DNA of 64,000 nt. Source: Pseudomonas neustonica (GTDB lineage Bacteria; Pseudomonadota; Gammaproteobacteria; Pseudomonadales; Pseudomonadaceae). Location: NCBI RefSeq assembly GCF_003797945.1, contig NZ_RKKU01000001.1:372001-436000 (forward strand), given 5' to 3'. Made by a program: the position numbers and the translations under genes. Below the pieces are notes generated by a model. It ran no database searches, was not told where the DNA came from, and worked only from the letters and a program-made list of their open reading frames with translations. The number at the start of each line of letters is the position of its first letter. Positions within the stretch are counted from its first letter, which is position 1. Of the stretch, positions 7,143 to 16,046 are shown one piece after another.

Positions 7143-7435
7143 GCATAGCTAGCAAAGCCACCGGCCTGCCGGATATGTGCGGTGTGTGCAAGGGCAAGGG
7201 CACTACGCCAGGCGTGTTTCATGATCTTGATTGCACCGCTTGTGATGGCATTGGCTGGCATCCGATGGCAGAGCAAGACATCACCAGACAGCTTGGCCGC
7301 TGCCTTAGCAAGCAGCTCAGCCTGACGAAAGTTCTACAGGCGCTGGTTGAGCAACAAGATAGGCCAGTGGGTGCCGAGAGGCACTACCAATCAAGCTCGC
7401 GTGACGGCGCGCGCGGCAACTACACAGGGGATTGA
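7139..7435 (+). CDS. Small zinc-finger phage protein (DnaJ-type CxxCxGxG)
   Basis: A 98-residue protein from GTG 7139 with GGAGGAAGGAG just upstream. Two knuckles, CGVCKGKG and CTACDGIGW, spaced as in DnaJ cysteine-rich domains, suggest one bound zinc. A helical C-terminus follows. Such small proteins are frequent in Pseudomonas phage early regions, with no established function. Confidence 0.6.
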   Translation: MSIASKATGLPDMCGVCKGKGTTPGVFHDLDCTACDGIGWHPMAEQDITRQLGRCLSKQLSLTKVLQALVEQQDRPVGAERHYQSSSRDGARGNYTGD

Positions 7436-7438
7436 CCG

Positions 7439-7990
7439 ATGATCTACAGAGACGCAGGCCATTGCATCGCACGGGTAATGTCGATCGAGACCAACGATGG
7501 CACCGCCAAGTCAGGCTGGCAGATGCGGTACCAGGCGGGATTCCCTGAAACGCGCGGTGAAGGCTCTGGCTTGAGTGCAGAGGAACGGCTAACGCAGGAC
7601 GCCATGACGCGGGGAATGCTGCATAGAGAGCTGACTCGGGCGCAGTGGTTCGCGCTGGTTGCGCGGCGCAGCATCAACAACGCTGAAGTGGTGGAGGCCA
7701 TCAACTGGCTGTCACACCACGCCGTCACGCCAGCGCATCACCTGTTCAGGTTGAAGGCTGTCACTGCCTGGGTGATGCCTAAGCGCGCGAATGGACAGAC
7801 CGGTACTCGAAGCCTGCCGGATGCCTTCTATGTGTTACACAGCTGGGACAATGACGGCAAGCCAGAAGGGACGCTGCGGCGCTGGAAGTGCGTCACCGAC
7901 AAGTGGTTGAACGAGAGTTACCGGGATGCTCATGAGGCAGTAGAGAGGCTACTGGTTGAGCATTGTTTGAAAGTAGGCGAAGCAGCGTAG
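7439..7990 (+). CDS. Hypothetical protein in the late-regulator (Q) position
   Basis: A 183-residue, basic, Trp-rich protein (LTRAQWFALVARRSINNAEV, AINWLSHHAVTPAHHLFRLKAVTAWV) with no family I can name. It is the last gene before two tandem terminators and the late genes, exactly where lambdoid phages carry antiterminator Q. Its basic character is compatible with nucleic-acid binding. Function as the late regulator is an inference from position only. Confidence 0.55.
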   Translation: MIYRDAGHCIARVMSIETNDGTAKSGWQMRYQAGFPETRGEGSGLSAEERLTQDAMTRGMLHRELTRAQWFALVARRSINNAEVVEAINWLSHHAVTPAHHLFRLKAVTAWVMPKRANGQTGTRSLPDAFYVLHSWDNDGKPEGTLRRWKCVTDKWLNESYRDAHEAVERLLVEHCLKVGEAA

Positions 7991-8055
7991 AAAGTGGTTG
8001 CATGCGGTGAGCAGATGAGCGACTATTTGGTCATATTGCACGAGTTGTCACCCCA

Positions 8056-8086
8056 AAGCCCTGGCCTAAAACGCCGGGGCTTTTTT
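8056..8086 (+). terminator. Intrinsic terminator before the late region
   Basis: AAGCCCTGGC (8056-8065) pairs over 10 bases with GCCGGGGCTT (8073-8082), with one G-T pair, and is followed by a run of T. It closes the early operon and may be the lambda tR'-like site through which late transcription must pass. Confidence 0.8.
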
Positions 8087-8118
8087 ATGCCCGATTTACA
8101 GCGTCCCCATCGCTCCTT

Positions 8119-8141
8119 GCCTGACCCCATCAGGCCTTTTT
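8119..8141 (+). terminator. Second tandem terminator
   Basis: GCCTGA (8119-8124), loop CCCCA, TCAGGC (8130-8135), then CTTTTT. It lies 33 bases after the first terminator. The rest of the 300-base gap before the holin (7991-8292) shows no convincing gene, only short out-of-context frames. Confidence 0.65.
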
Positions 8142-8292
8142 ATTCAAGTTTTCCAGTCATGCCACGGCGCCTTTGCTTCCAGGCGGGTTAGCTCGTGGCC
8201 GTGACTGTGGATTCGACAACTGCACTGCCAAGTCCAAGGACGGCTCACTAATGGGCCAAGCCCCGGAATCTACCACTATGAGGAATCAATCT

Positions 8293-8664
8293 ATGAGCGA
8301 GCCGGCATCAACAGCGCTGGCTGGCTTCGGTCTAACCAAGATCGCTGGCTTCTTCTTCGGCGCTACCTTCGCGGCCATTGTCGTAATGGCCATGACCCAG
8401 CCCAAGAGCACGCGTGAGTGGGTAGTCGCCCTGATCTGTACTGTCATCGCTTCGGTATGCGGTGGCGCCTTCGTTGTGCAGTGGTTCGACCTGCACGCAT
8501 GGGCAGAGGTGTGGCATGGCTCGGTCGCGCTGGCTGGCCTGCACTTCGTCTGCGGTCTGCCTGCATGGGTATTCGTGCGCGCATGGTTCGCATATGCGGA
8601 TAAGCGTCAGACCATGACCCTGATCGACATGATCAAAGAGATACGTGAGGCGTTGGGTAAGTAA
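8293..8664 (+). CDS. Putative holin, three membrane segments
   Basis: Start ATG 8293 is preferred because GAGGAA lies 8 bases upstream. The product of 123 residues has three hydrophobic stretches: about 14-36 (TKIAGFFFGATFAAIVVMA), 46-68 (VVALICTVIASVCGGAFVV) and 80-100. A charged cytoplasmic-type tail follows. Size, topology and position upstream of cos match holins of Pseudomonas phages. It would permeabilise the inner membrane for the endolysin encoded 21 kb downstream. A different small membrane protein cannot be excluded. Confidence 0.65.
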   Translation: MSEPASTALAGFGLTKIAGFFFGATFAAIVVMAMTQPKSTREWVVALICTVIASVCGGAFVVQWFDLHAWAEVWHGSVALAGLHFVCGLPAWVFVRAWFAYADKRQTMTLIDMIKEIREALGK

Positions 8665-9407
8665 TGGCGGGCGTTATCAAGGTCTCAGCAAAAGGCCTTG
8701 AGCTACAGGCCAAACGATACGAGCGCTTACACCAGAAGATCATACCTGCTGCCACGATCGATTCACTTAACTGGACTGCATACGACCTGCGCGACCAGTT
8801 AAAGGAAGAGATCGAAAAGGTATTCGACAGGCCTACACGTTTCACCACCAACAGCGTTGAAGTGCTTAAAGCCACGCTTAACCGACCAGCAGCAACCGTC
8901 CGGCTCAAGGATTACTCATCGAAGGCTGCTCCAGCTGCTGTTTGGTTGGCGCCCCAGGTGTATGGCGGAGACCGTCGAGAGAAGCGCAGCGAGAAGCTGC
9001 TACGAGATCGCGGCATTCTCCCCGCTGGTATGTACGTTGCGCCTGGCTCCGGAATGAAACTCGATTCAATGGGCAATGTAGGCCGCGGTCAGATGCAGAA
9101 GATTCTATCTGGTCTTGGTGCTCAGTCAGATGTGTACCAACGAAGCACGAACAGCAAGCGCAGCATCGGTAACCGCCGGCGCTTCTTTGTTATGACCAAG
9201 GGTAAGACGCCCCTTGGTATCGCTGAGCGCTTCGGTAAGCAGAGAGAGCAGGTTCGTATGGTTCTGGCATTCATTCGCAAGCCTTCCTACTCGCAGCGCT
9301 TCGACTTCTACGGCATTGCTGATCAATACATTGATGAACACTTGCCTATCAACTTTGACAAGGCATTGGCTCGCAGGCTCGGCGTAGGCGGTAGGGCAGC
9401 AGCATGA
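8664..9407 (+). CDS. Hypothetical phage structural protein (gpZ-like?)
   Basis: A 247-residue protein whose ATG overlaps the holin stop. The N-terminal half (IIPAATIDSLNWTAYDLRDQL, DRPTRFTTNSVEVLKATL) recalls prophage minor tail protein Z-type proteins, and the rest is basic. Its place between holin and cos is unusual for a tail protein, so the call is weak. No catalytic motif is seen. Confidence 0.45.
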   Translation: MAGVIKVSAKGLELQAKRYERLHQKIIPAATIDSLNWTAYDLRDQLKEEIEKVFDRPTRFTTNSVEVLKATLNRPAATVRLKDYSSKAAPAAVWLAPQVYGGDRREKRSEKLLRDRGILPAGMYVAPGSGMKLDSMGNVGRGQMQKILSGLGAQSDVYQRSTNSKRSIGNRRRFFVMTKGKTPLGIAERFGKQREQVRMVLAFIRKPSYSQRFDFYGIADQYIDEHLPINFDKALARRLGVGGRAAA

Positions 9408-9440
9408 CCCACCACCATGGGGGGGCAATGGGTCCTCCTG

Positions 9441-9501
9441 AGGGGGCGGCCCCTTGAGGGTAATTCGAACCCCGATCGTTCGCTACTTATGAGCGTTTTC
9501 C
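9441..9501 (+). other. Lambda-like cos site (packaging origin)
   Basis: GGGGCGGCCCCTTGAGGG (9443-9460) aligns with the lambda cosN core, which has the same GGGGCGGC start and a terminal GGG. Downstream, TTCGCTACTTATGAGC (from 9479) continuing into GTTTTCC is nearly identical to the conserved lambda sequence after cosN (TTCGCTATTTATGA, then TTTTCC). Between the two motifs there is an 18-base stretch, longer than in lambda. The Nu1-like small terminase gene starts 23 bases after the second motif, as expected. The exact nick positions cannot be read. Confidence 0.75.
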
Positions 9502-9523
9502 AGAGGCAGGTTGTTGTTTCCCC

Positions 9524-10057
9524 ATGGCTAAATCCGAACCCAAGAAACAGCGCGGCTGGCTGAACAAGTCAGAGATGGCCGCGAGTCTTGGAATATCGGT
9601 GCAGGCCTTTGACAAATGGCGGGTCGAGCCGGTCGAGAGGATTGGGCGGGAAGCGTTCTACACGGCCCGGTCCGTGATCGAAAACCGCCTGGCTCACGCG
9701 GAGCGGTCACAACAACCTGAAGACGAGGAAGACGGCGGAACGGATGCAAGGCTGCAGCAGGAGCGGTTGCGGTTAACTGCGGCCCAGGCTGAAGGGCAGG
9801 AGCTCAAGAACGAGGTGACCAAGCGCAACCTGGTGCCGGTTGAGTTTGCGACCTTCTCATTGACTCGGCTTGCTGCTGAGGTGGCTTCGATACTCGATAC
9901 GCTTCCTCTGACACTAAAGCGCAAACACCCGGACTTCGAGACGCGCCACATGGATACCTTGCAGCGAGAGCTAGCCAAGGCTCGCAATCTGGCCGCCTCG
10001 CTGGACGAACGATTGGACACACTACTGGATGACTATCTCGCTTCCGCAGACCTATGA
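9524..10057 (+). CDS. Terminase small subunit, Nu1 family
   Basis: A 177-residue protein with an N-terminal winged helix-turn-helix for cos binding (WLNKSEMAASLGISVQAFDKW) and a C-terminal helical region for contact with the large subunit. The linker after residue 60 is rich in Glu and Gln. It is the DNA-recognition subunit that should bind the adjacent cos region. It overlaps the large subunit gene by 29 bases, as Nu1 and A overlap in lambda. Confidence 0.88.
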   Translation: MAKSEPKKQRGWLNKSEMAASLGISVQAFDKWRVEPVERIGREAFYTARSVIENRLAHAERSQQPEDEEDGGTDARLQQERLRLTAAQAEGQELKNEVTKRNLVPVEFATFSLTRLAAEVASILDTLPLTLKRKHPDFETRHMDTLQRELAKARNLAASLDERLDTLLDDYLASADL

Positions 10058-11945
10058 GCTGAAGCGGGCGGTTCGTCGTGGGCTGGCTGCGCTATCCAAG
10101 CCTGTACCAGTAACCGCGGTGGAGTGGGCGAACCAGCATTTCTACCTGTCTAGCGAGTCGAGCTATCAGGAAGGCAAGTGGGAGACGCTGTATTACCAGA
10201 TTGCCATTCTGAACAGTATGGGCAATGACGAGATCCGCACGGTTAACGTGATTAAGTCTGCCCGTGTTGGCTACTCGAAGATGCTGATTGCGGCCACTGG
10301 TTACCAAGTCGAGCACAAGCGCCGGAATATTCTGGTGCTGCTGCCCACCGATGGCGCCGCGCAAGGTTTCATGAAGTCGCAGATCGAAACGATGGTGCGC
10401 GATGTGCCGCCAGTGCTTGATCTGGCGCCGTGGTACGGATCAAAGCACCGCGATAACACACTGGATACCAAGCGTTTCACGCATGGCAAGCAGCTCTGGT
10501 GCCGTGGTGGTGCTGCTGCAAAGAACTACCGCGAGTTATCGGCCGACACGGTCATCTATGACGAGTTGGCCGCCTTTGCGCCGGATGTAGAGAAGGAAGG
10601 CAGCCCCACATTTCTGGGCGACAAGCGCACGGAAGGCTCAACCTTCCCGAAGTCGATCCGAGGATCAACGCCCAAGACCAAGGGTGAGTGTCAGATTGAA
10701 GCGGCGGCCGATGAGTCGCCGCATTTGTTTCAGCTCCACATTCCTTGCCCGCACTGCCAGCAGGAACAGGCGCTGAAGTGGGGTGGCAAAGATACAAAGT
10801 TTGGCATCAAGTGGGGCCCTGACGCCCCGCTGGACGCCTGGTATGTGTGCGAGCACACCGGCTGTGTCATTCGCCAGTTTGAGCTGCAGAGCACCCAGGA
10901 TCAGGCCCGATGGATTTGCGAGAAGACCGGCATCTGGACCCGCGATGGCTACGACTTCTTCGATGGTGAAGAGCTGATCCCGACACCGGAATCAGTGACC
11001 TGGCACATCTGGACCGCTTACAGCCCGTTCACCACCTGGGGGCGGATTGTTCTCGACTTTCTCAAGGCCAAGTCAGACCCCAATAAGCTCAAGACCTTCG
11101 TGAACACCACGCTGGGCGAGACCTGGGAAGATGACCAAGGCGAAAAGGTTGACTGGGAGCAGCTGCACGCTCGCAGAGAGATATGGCAAGGGGTGGTGCC
11201 ACAGGCGGCCTGTGCGCTGTTTGGTGGTATCGACACCCAAGACGACCGGTACGAGGGTCGCGTGTGGGCCGTTGGGCCTGGTGAAGAGCTGTGGCTGGTG
11301 GATCGCTGGATATTGCATGGTGACCCAGCCAGCGAAGAGCTACGCCGCAAGGTAGGCCTGCAGCTGCACAAGCTCTACAACCGCACCGATGGCGTGCCGA
11401 TGAAGGTAGAGCGCTGGTGCTGGGACTCCGGCGGCCACTACACCGATGAGGTTTATCAGGAAAGCCGCAAGCACGGTGTTACCTGGGTGATCCCAATCAA
11501 AGGGGCGAGCACCTACGGCAAGCCGATTGCGAGCTTCCCCAGGACGCGCAGCAAAGCGAAGGTCTACCTCACCGAAGTGGGGACCGACAACGCCAAAGAG
11601 CTGATCTACAACCGCTTCAAGATTCAACCGCAGCCGGGTGCCAATGTGCCGGGCTGCATTCACCTGCCCGCAAATGACGACATCTGCGACGAGTCGGAGC
11701 TGAAGCAGCTCACCGCCGAAGTAAAAGTGCTGAAGATCGCAAGCGGCCGGCGGGTTTATCGGTGGGACGCCAAAGGCCGGCGCAACGAAGCACTGGACTG
11801 CCTGGTGTACGCCATGGCCGCGCTGCGGATCAGCCAGCAGCGCTTTGGCCTTGATCTGGATTCACACGTTATCGAACCCGCCCAACAGCAGGGCGAGGAA
11901 GAAGAGCGCCCGCGCGCTCGGTCAAAATATTGGAGCAGACCTTAA
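10029..11945 (+). CDS. Terminase large subunit, GpA family
   Basis: At 638 residues it is almost the size of lambda gpA. The ATPase part has the GpA-type P-loop variant KSARVGYSK near residue 75 and a Walker B-like VIYDELAAF near residue 175. A CPHC/C..C zinc-like pair lies near residues 235-270. The C-terminal nuclease part begins around GGIDTQDDRYEGRVW (about 400). It cuts cos and drives DNA into the prohead together with the Nu1-like protein. The last base of its stop is the first base of the gpW start. Confidence 0.95.
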   Translation: MTISLPQTYELKRAVRRGLAALSKPVPVTAVEWANQHFYLSSESSYQEGKWETLYYQIAILNSMGNDEIRTVNVIKSARVGYSKMLIAATGYQVEHKRRNILVLLPTDGAAQGFMKSQIETMVRDVPPVLDLAPWYGSKHRDNTLDTKRFTHGKQLWCRGGAAAKNYRELSADTVIYDELAAFAPDVEKEGSPTFLGDKRTEGSTFPKSIRGSTPKTKGECQIEAAADESPHLFQLHIPCPHCQQEQALKWGGKDTKFGIKWGPDAPLDAWYVCEHTGCVIRQFELQSTQDQARWICEKTGIWTRDGYDFFDGEELIPTPESVTWHIWTAYSPFTTWGRIVLDFLKAKSDPNKLKTFVNTTLGETWEDDQGEKVDWEQLHARREIWQGVVPQAACALFGGIDTQDDRYEGRVWAVGPGEELWLVDRWILHGDPASEELRRKVGLQLHKLYNRTDGVPMKVERWCWDSGGHYTDEVYQESRKHGVTWVIPIKGASTYGKPIASFPRTRSKAKVYLTEVGTDNAKELIYNRFKIQPQPGANVPGCIHLPANDDICDESELKQLTAEVKVLKIASGRRVYRWDAKGRRNEALDCLVYAMAALRISQQRFGLDLDSHVIEPAQQQGEEEERPRARSKYWSRP

Positions 11946-12160
11946 TGGCGTACACACAGAAACAGTACGACGAGTTGCAGGCGGCGATTGCCGAAGGCGC
12001 GCTCACAGTACGCCATGCCGACAGAACTATTACTTACCGCTCCCTCGACGAGATGCAGCGCATCCTGCGTGCGATGGCAACAGATCTCGGTGTCGGCAAT
12101 GCGCCTGGCACTGGTTGCGGCGCTGGGCGTCGGCTCGCCTCGTTCTCGAAGGGTTACTGA
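11945..12160 (+). CDS. Head-tail joining protein gpW
   Basis: A 71-residue protein beginning MAYTQKQYDELQAAIAEGAL, with the gpW signature of an N-terminal helix, a short beta hairpin (RTITYRSLDEM) and a second helix. It sits between terminase and portal, as in lambda. gpW completes the DNA-filled head before tail joining. Confidence 0.88.
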   Translation: MAYTQKQYDELQAAIAEGALTVRHADRTITYRSLDEMQRILRAMATDLGVGNAPGTGCGAGRRLASFSKGY

Positions 12161-12161
12161 T

Positions 12162-13655
12162 ATGGCGATGATTAGCGACCTGTTCCCCGGTTGGGCTGCA
12201 AAGCGCGCCGAAAGCCGCCTCAAGAAAATGCGCAGTGACGTGGCCATGAACTCGCTATCGCGCCGCTTCGAGGGCGCCGCCGGCGGTCGGAGAAACGCAG
12301 GTTGGCGCGCTGCCGGCACAGATGCGAACGCAGAGAACGGTCCGGCCTTGGCAATGCTTCGCGCCCGCGCCAGAGACCTGCGCCGCAACAACCCTTACGC
12401 CGAGCGAGCCATCAGCGGTATTGCTGACAACGTGGTTGGAGCCGGCATAGTGCCGCGCCCCATCGCGGCCAACAAGGCTGACATCAAGCGACTGGCCTCG
12501 AGCTGGGCCGCCTGGGCTGAAACCGCCCAGTGCGATGCGGATGGCATGGAAAACTTCTACGGCCTGCAGCACAAGGTGATTGAGGCCGTTGCCGAAAGCG
12601 GGGAGTGCCTGATTAGACGCCGTCGCCGCAAAGCTTCTGACGGTCTGGCGGTCCCGCTTCAGTTGCAGTTGCTTGAGGCTGACTTTCTGGATGAGAGCAA
12701 GAGTGGCAATAACGGCGCCAATCTCATTATCCAAGGAATCGAGTTCAGTCCTATCGGCAAGCGCGTTGCCTATTGGTTGTTCGACGAGCACCCCGGCGCT
12801 AACGTGGTGATGCGCTCGATCAGTTCTCGGCGGATACCTGCTGAAGACGTGATCCACGTATTTCTACCCAAACGCGCTGGCCAGTCGCGCGGCTACACCT
12901 GGCTTGCGCCAGTTATGCAGCGCCTGCGCAACTTCGACGAAATGGAAGACGCCGTAATGGAGCAGGCCAAGATTGCCGCCTGCTTCGCCGCTTTCATCAC
13001 CAAGGACGACACCACGGCGAGCAGCAAGACCCCGCCGCTGGTGGATCGTGTGGAGCCTGGCTTGTTGCAGGAGCTGGGCGTTGGCGAAGACGTCACCTTT
13101 GCAGCGCCGCCCACCTTCAACGGCTATGAGCCCTACGCTTGGCAGGCGCTGCACGCCATCGCTGTTGGTCTGGGTATTCCTTACGAGTTGATGACCGGCG
13201 ACCTAAAGGGCGTGAACTTCTCTTCGGGCCGCATGGGTTGGCTGCACTTCGCTCGCCGGGTGGACGTATGGCAGTGGCGCATGATGATTCCGCAGATGTG
13301 CGAAACCGTATGGCGCTGGTTTTCCGATGCCCAGGCGCTGCGCCCTGATGGTCGCATTGTTGACTCGCGCGCCGAATGGGTACCGCCACGCCGTGAAATG
13401 GTAGACCCAAAGAGCGAGATTGCCACCGTAAAAGAGAAGCTGCGCAACGGCCTGATCACCTGGCCAGACGCACTGCGAGAGCTTGGTATTACCGACCCCG
13501 CTGCTCACGCCAAAGAGATATCCGAATCCAACAAGATGCTTGATGCATTGGCCATCGTGCTTGATTGCGACCCGCGCCACCTGTCCGGCGCCGGGCAGGT
13601 CCAGGCAGAACCCACTGACCCCAAAGAGGTATCAACCGATGACAGCGACCAATAA
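12162..13655 (+). CDS. Portal protein, lambda gpB family
   Basis: The start at ATG 12162 is preferred, with AAGGG upstream; the open frame extends further back through gpW. The product is about 497 residues and typical of lambda-type portals, with RARDLRRNNPYAERAI near the N-terminus, VVGAGIVPRP, and a central AEDVIHVFLPKRAGQSRG. A C-terminal YELMTGDLKGVNFSSGR motif follows. It forms the dodecameric DNA channel at the capsid vertex. The 3' end overlaps the next gene by 17 bases. Confidence 0.92.
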   Translation: MAMISDLFPGWAAKRAESRLKKMRSDVAMNSLSRRFEGAAGGRRNAGWRAAGTDANAENGPALAMLRARARDLRRNNPYAERAISGIADNVVGAGIVPRPIAANKADIKRLASSWAAWAETAQCDADGMENFYGLQHKVIEAVAESGECLIRRRRRKASDGLAVPLQLQLLEADFLDESKSGNNGANLIIQGIEFSPIGKRVAYWLFDEHPGANVVMRSISSRRIPAEDVIHVFLPKRAGQSRGYTWLAPVMQRLRNFDEMEDAVMEQAKIAACFAAFITKDDTTASSKTPPLVDRVEPGLLQELGVGEDVTFAAPPTFNGYEPYAWQALHAIAVGLGIPYELMTGDLKGVNFSSGRMGWLHFARRVDVWQWRMMIPQMCETVWRWFSDAQALRPDGRIVDSRAEWVPPRREMVDPKSEIATVKEKLRNGLITWPDALRELGITDPAAHAKEISESNKMLDALAIVLDCDPRHLSGAGQVQAEPTDPKEVSTDDSDQ

Positions 13656-15633
13656 GACGCTGGAAACGCCGATGCTCAGTATTCGCGCCGCGGTGCGTCC
13701 TGAATCGCTGAATATCGATGACCGCACTGTAGAGATTACCTGGACCACCGGCGCCAAAGGCCGGCGGTTTGCCTGGGATGTAGGTACTTACAACGAAGAG
13801 CTGGATGTAAGCGACACCGCTGTGCGCCTTGATCGCTTGAATAATGGCGCACCCTTCCTGAATGCCCATGCCAAGTGGGAGCTGCGCGACGTGATCGGCG
13901 TAGTTGAGAAGGCGTGGATCGAAGGCGGCGAGGGTCGGGCGCGCATTCGCTTCAGCCAGCGCGATGAAGTTGATGACATTTTCAAGGACGTCAAGGACGG
14001 CATTCTGCGCAATATAAGCGTGGGCTATGTGGTTCACCGCTACGACATCATCGAAGAAGCCGACGACAAGATTCCCACTTATCGCGCCGTAGATTGGGAG
14101 CCGATGGAGCTCTCACTTGTGCCCATCGGCTTTGATGATGGCGGCAAGGTACGTGCTGCCAAAACCGCCGAAGAGTACCAGGGCACCAAATACCCCACCG
14201 TTTTTGAAATTCGTCAGGCCGAGCCTGTCGTTGACCAGGCCGTCGCGGCCACCACTAAAGAGGAAGCACCCATGACCGACGAAGAACGCGCGGCCGACGA
14301 GCAAGCTCAGGCCCAAATCCGCAAGCAAGCGGCTGAAGAAGAGCGCACCCGCTCTACCACCATTCGCAGCATGGCCAAGAAAGTAGGCCTTGGCGATGAC
14401 GTTGCAGACGACTTTGTCGCCCGCGGCGTAACTGTGGCTGATGCCAGCGCACAGATGATCGACAAGCTGGCCGAGCGCCAGAATGCCGACCAGCCCGAAA
14501 CCCGCAACAGCCAGCCGACGGTTACCAGTTCGGTTGACCAGAGCGTGGTACTGGCCAAGCGCAACGCCATGCAGAACGCATTGATGAACCGCTGCGATCC
14601 CAAAATCAAGCTGGAAGATGCGGCCCGCGAGTTCCGCGGCTCACGCCTGATTGATATGGCGCGCGACTTTGTCGAGCTGGCCGGTGGCAGCACGCGGGGC
14701 ATGACTCCGCAGGAAATCGCCCGCGCCGCTCTTGGCTGTGACCGCAGCGCCATGCGCGCCGCTGGCATGCACAGCACCAGCGACTTCCCCATCCTGCTGG
14801 GCTCTACCGTGAACCGCACCCTGCGCGCGGCATACGACCTGGCCCCGCAGACCTGGCGCCCGCTGGGCCGTGAAACCAGTGTGCCGGACTTCCGCGCTGT
14901 AACCCGTGCTGCGCTGGGTGATATCGCCGCGCTTGAGAAAGTGAATGAGCACGGCGAATACAAGTACGGCGAGCTGGGCGAAGAAGGTGCCCCGCTGAAA
15001 GTGGGCAAGTTCGGCAAGATCATCGCAATCACCTGGGAATCGATTGTTAATGATGACCTGGGCGCGATGACCCGCATCCCGCAGGCGTTGGGTGCTGCTG
15101 CTGCGCAGACTGAGTCCAACATTGTTTGGGATCTGCTGCTGGGTAACCCGAACTTCACCGACGGCACTGCTGTGTTCCACGCGGATCACGGCAACTTGGC
15201 TGCCTCCGGTGGCGCAATCAACACCACCACCCTGGCCGCTGCACGCGCTGCAATGCGCAAGCAGAAGTCTATCGGCGGCAACTTCCTGAACCTGGCGCCA
15301 GAGTATCTGGTGGTTGGCCCGGACAAAGAGCTGGAAGCTTACCAGTTCACCAGCTCCAACTACGTGCCCGCCAAGAACGCCGACATCAACGATATGCGCA
15401 ACGCCTCGTTGACTGTCATCGTCGATGCCCGCATCACCGGCAACCAGTGGTACTTGTACGCCGCCCCTGGTGCCGTTGACACCTTCGAGTATGCCTATCT
15501 GGAAGGCGAGCAGGGCGTGTTCACCGAAACCCGCGAGGGCTTCGAGGTGGATGGCATGGAAATCAAGGCCCGCCTGGTATTCGGCGCCGCCTGGATCGAC
15601 TTCCGCGGCGGCTACAAGAACCCCGGCGCTTAA
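13639..15633 (+). CDS. Prohead protease-major capsid fusion protein
   Basis: The 664-residue protein combines two functions. Residues about 10-200 form an S78-type prohead protease with His77 in NAHAKWE and Ser127 in NISVGY. After a charged, Glu/Gln-rich linker (about 210-300, scaffold-like), residues about 320-664 resemble a major capsid protein (DFPILLGSTVNRTLRAAYD; EHGEYKYGELGEEG; ending AAWIDFRGGYKNPGA). Start ATG 13639 has AGAGGT upstream. Lambda keeps protease/scaffold (C/Nu3) and capsid (E) separate; fused forms are known in other phages. Self-cleavage should release the capsid part. Confidence 0.85.
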   Translation: MTATNKTLETPMLSIRAAVRPESLNIDDRTVEITWTTGAKGRRFAWDVGTYNEELDVSDTAVRLDRLNNGAPFLNAHAKWELRDVIGVVEKAWIEGGEGRARIRFSQRDEVDDIFKDVKDGILRNISVGYVVHRYDIIEEADDKIPTYRAVDWEPMELSLVPIGFDDGGKVRAAKTAEEYQGTKYPTVFEIRQAEPVVDQAVAATTKEEAPMTDEERAADEQAQAQIRKQAAEEERTRSTTIRSMAKKVGLGDDVADDFVARGVTVADASAQMIDKLAERQNADQPETRNSQPTVTSSVDQSVVLAKRNAMQNALMNRCDPKIKLEDAAREFRGSRLIDMARDFVELAGGSTRGMTPQEIARAALGCDRSAMRAAGMHSTSDFPILLGSTVNRTLRAAYDLAPQTWRPLGRETSVPDFRAVTRAALGDIAALEKVNEHGEYKYGELGEEGAPLKVGKFGKIIAITWESIVNDDLGAMTRIPQALGAAAAQTESNIVWDLLLGNPNFTDGTAVFHADHGNLAASGGAINTTTLAAARAAMRKQKSIGGNFLNLAPEYLVVGPDKELEAYQFTSSNYVPAKNADINDMRNASLTVIVDARITGNQWYLYAAPGAVDTFEYAYLEGEQGVFTETREGFEVDGMEIKARLVFGAAWIDFRGGYKNPGA

Positions 15634-15695
15634 TCCATCAACCTGAATGGGTGCCTGCGGGCGCCCTGACTGCTTTCCAATTCTCGAGGTGACAC

Positions 15696-16046
15696 ATGAA
15701 AAACTATGTACAGCCCGGTGACATGATCACCGTTATCGCAACAGCGGCCGTCGCGTCCGGCGATCTGGTCCGCTCTGGCAGCATTCTTGGCGTGGCGGCT
15801 ACTGACGCCGCCATTGGCGAAGAAGTAGAGCTGAAGACAACCGGCGTCTTCGATCTGGCCAAGACCAGCGCGCAAGCCTGGACTGTGGGCGCACCCATCT
15901 ACGCGATTGCAGCTTCAAGCCTGCTGACCAATGTACCGGGCACCGGTAACTATCTGGTCGGCGTAGCAATGGCGGCTGCCGCCAACCCCTCTGCCACCGG
16001 CCGCGTGCGGCTGAACGGCACGCTGGGTCTGGCGGTCACTGCCTGA
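15696..16046 (+). CDS. DUF2190 capsid decoration/stabilisation protein
   Basis: A 116-residue protein, MKNYVQPGDMITVIA then SGDLVRSGSILGVAA, with the small beta-rich pattern of DUF2190 proteins that follow the capsid gene in many phages. AGGTGA precedes the ATG. It is expected to sit on the capsid surface, as lambda gpD does. The 60-base gap before it has a small GGTGCC/GGCGCC hairpin. Confidence 0.8.
   Translation: MKNYVQPGDMITVIATAAVASGDLVRSGSILGVAATDAAIGEEVELKTTGVFDLAKTSAQAWTVGAPIYAIAASSLLTNVPGTGNYLVGVAMAAAANPSATGRVRLNGTLGLAVTA

Noticed and set aside
7994-8191. 65-codon frame after the Q-position gene
   Set aside because: It runs through two terminators and has no ribosome binding site or recognisable composition.
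8160-8240. tRNA-like look (GGATTCGAC) before the holin
   Set aside because: No acceptor or anticodon stem can be paired around it.
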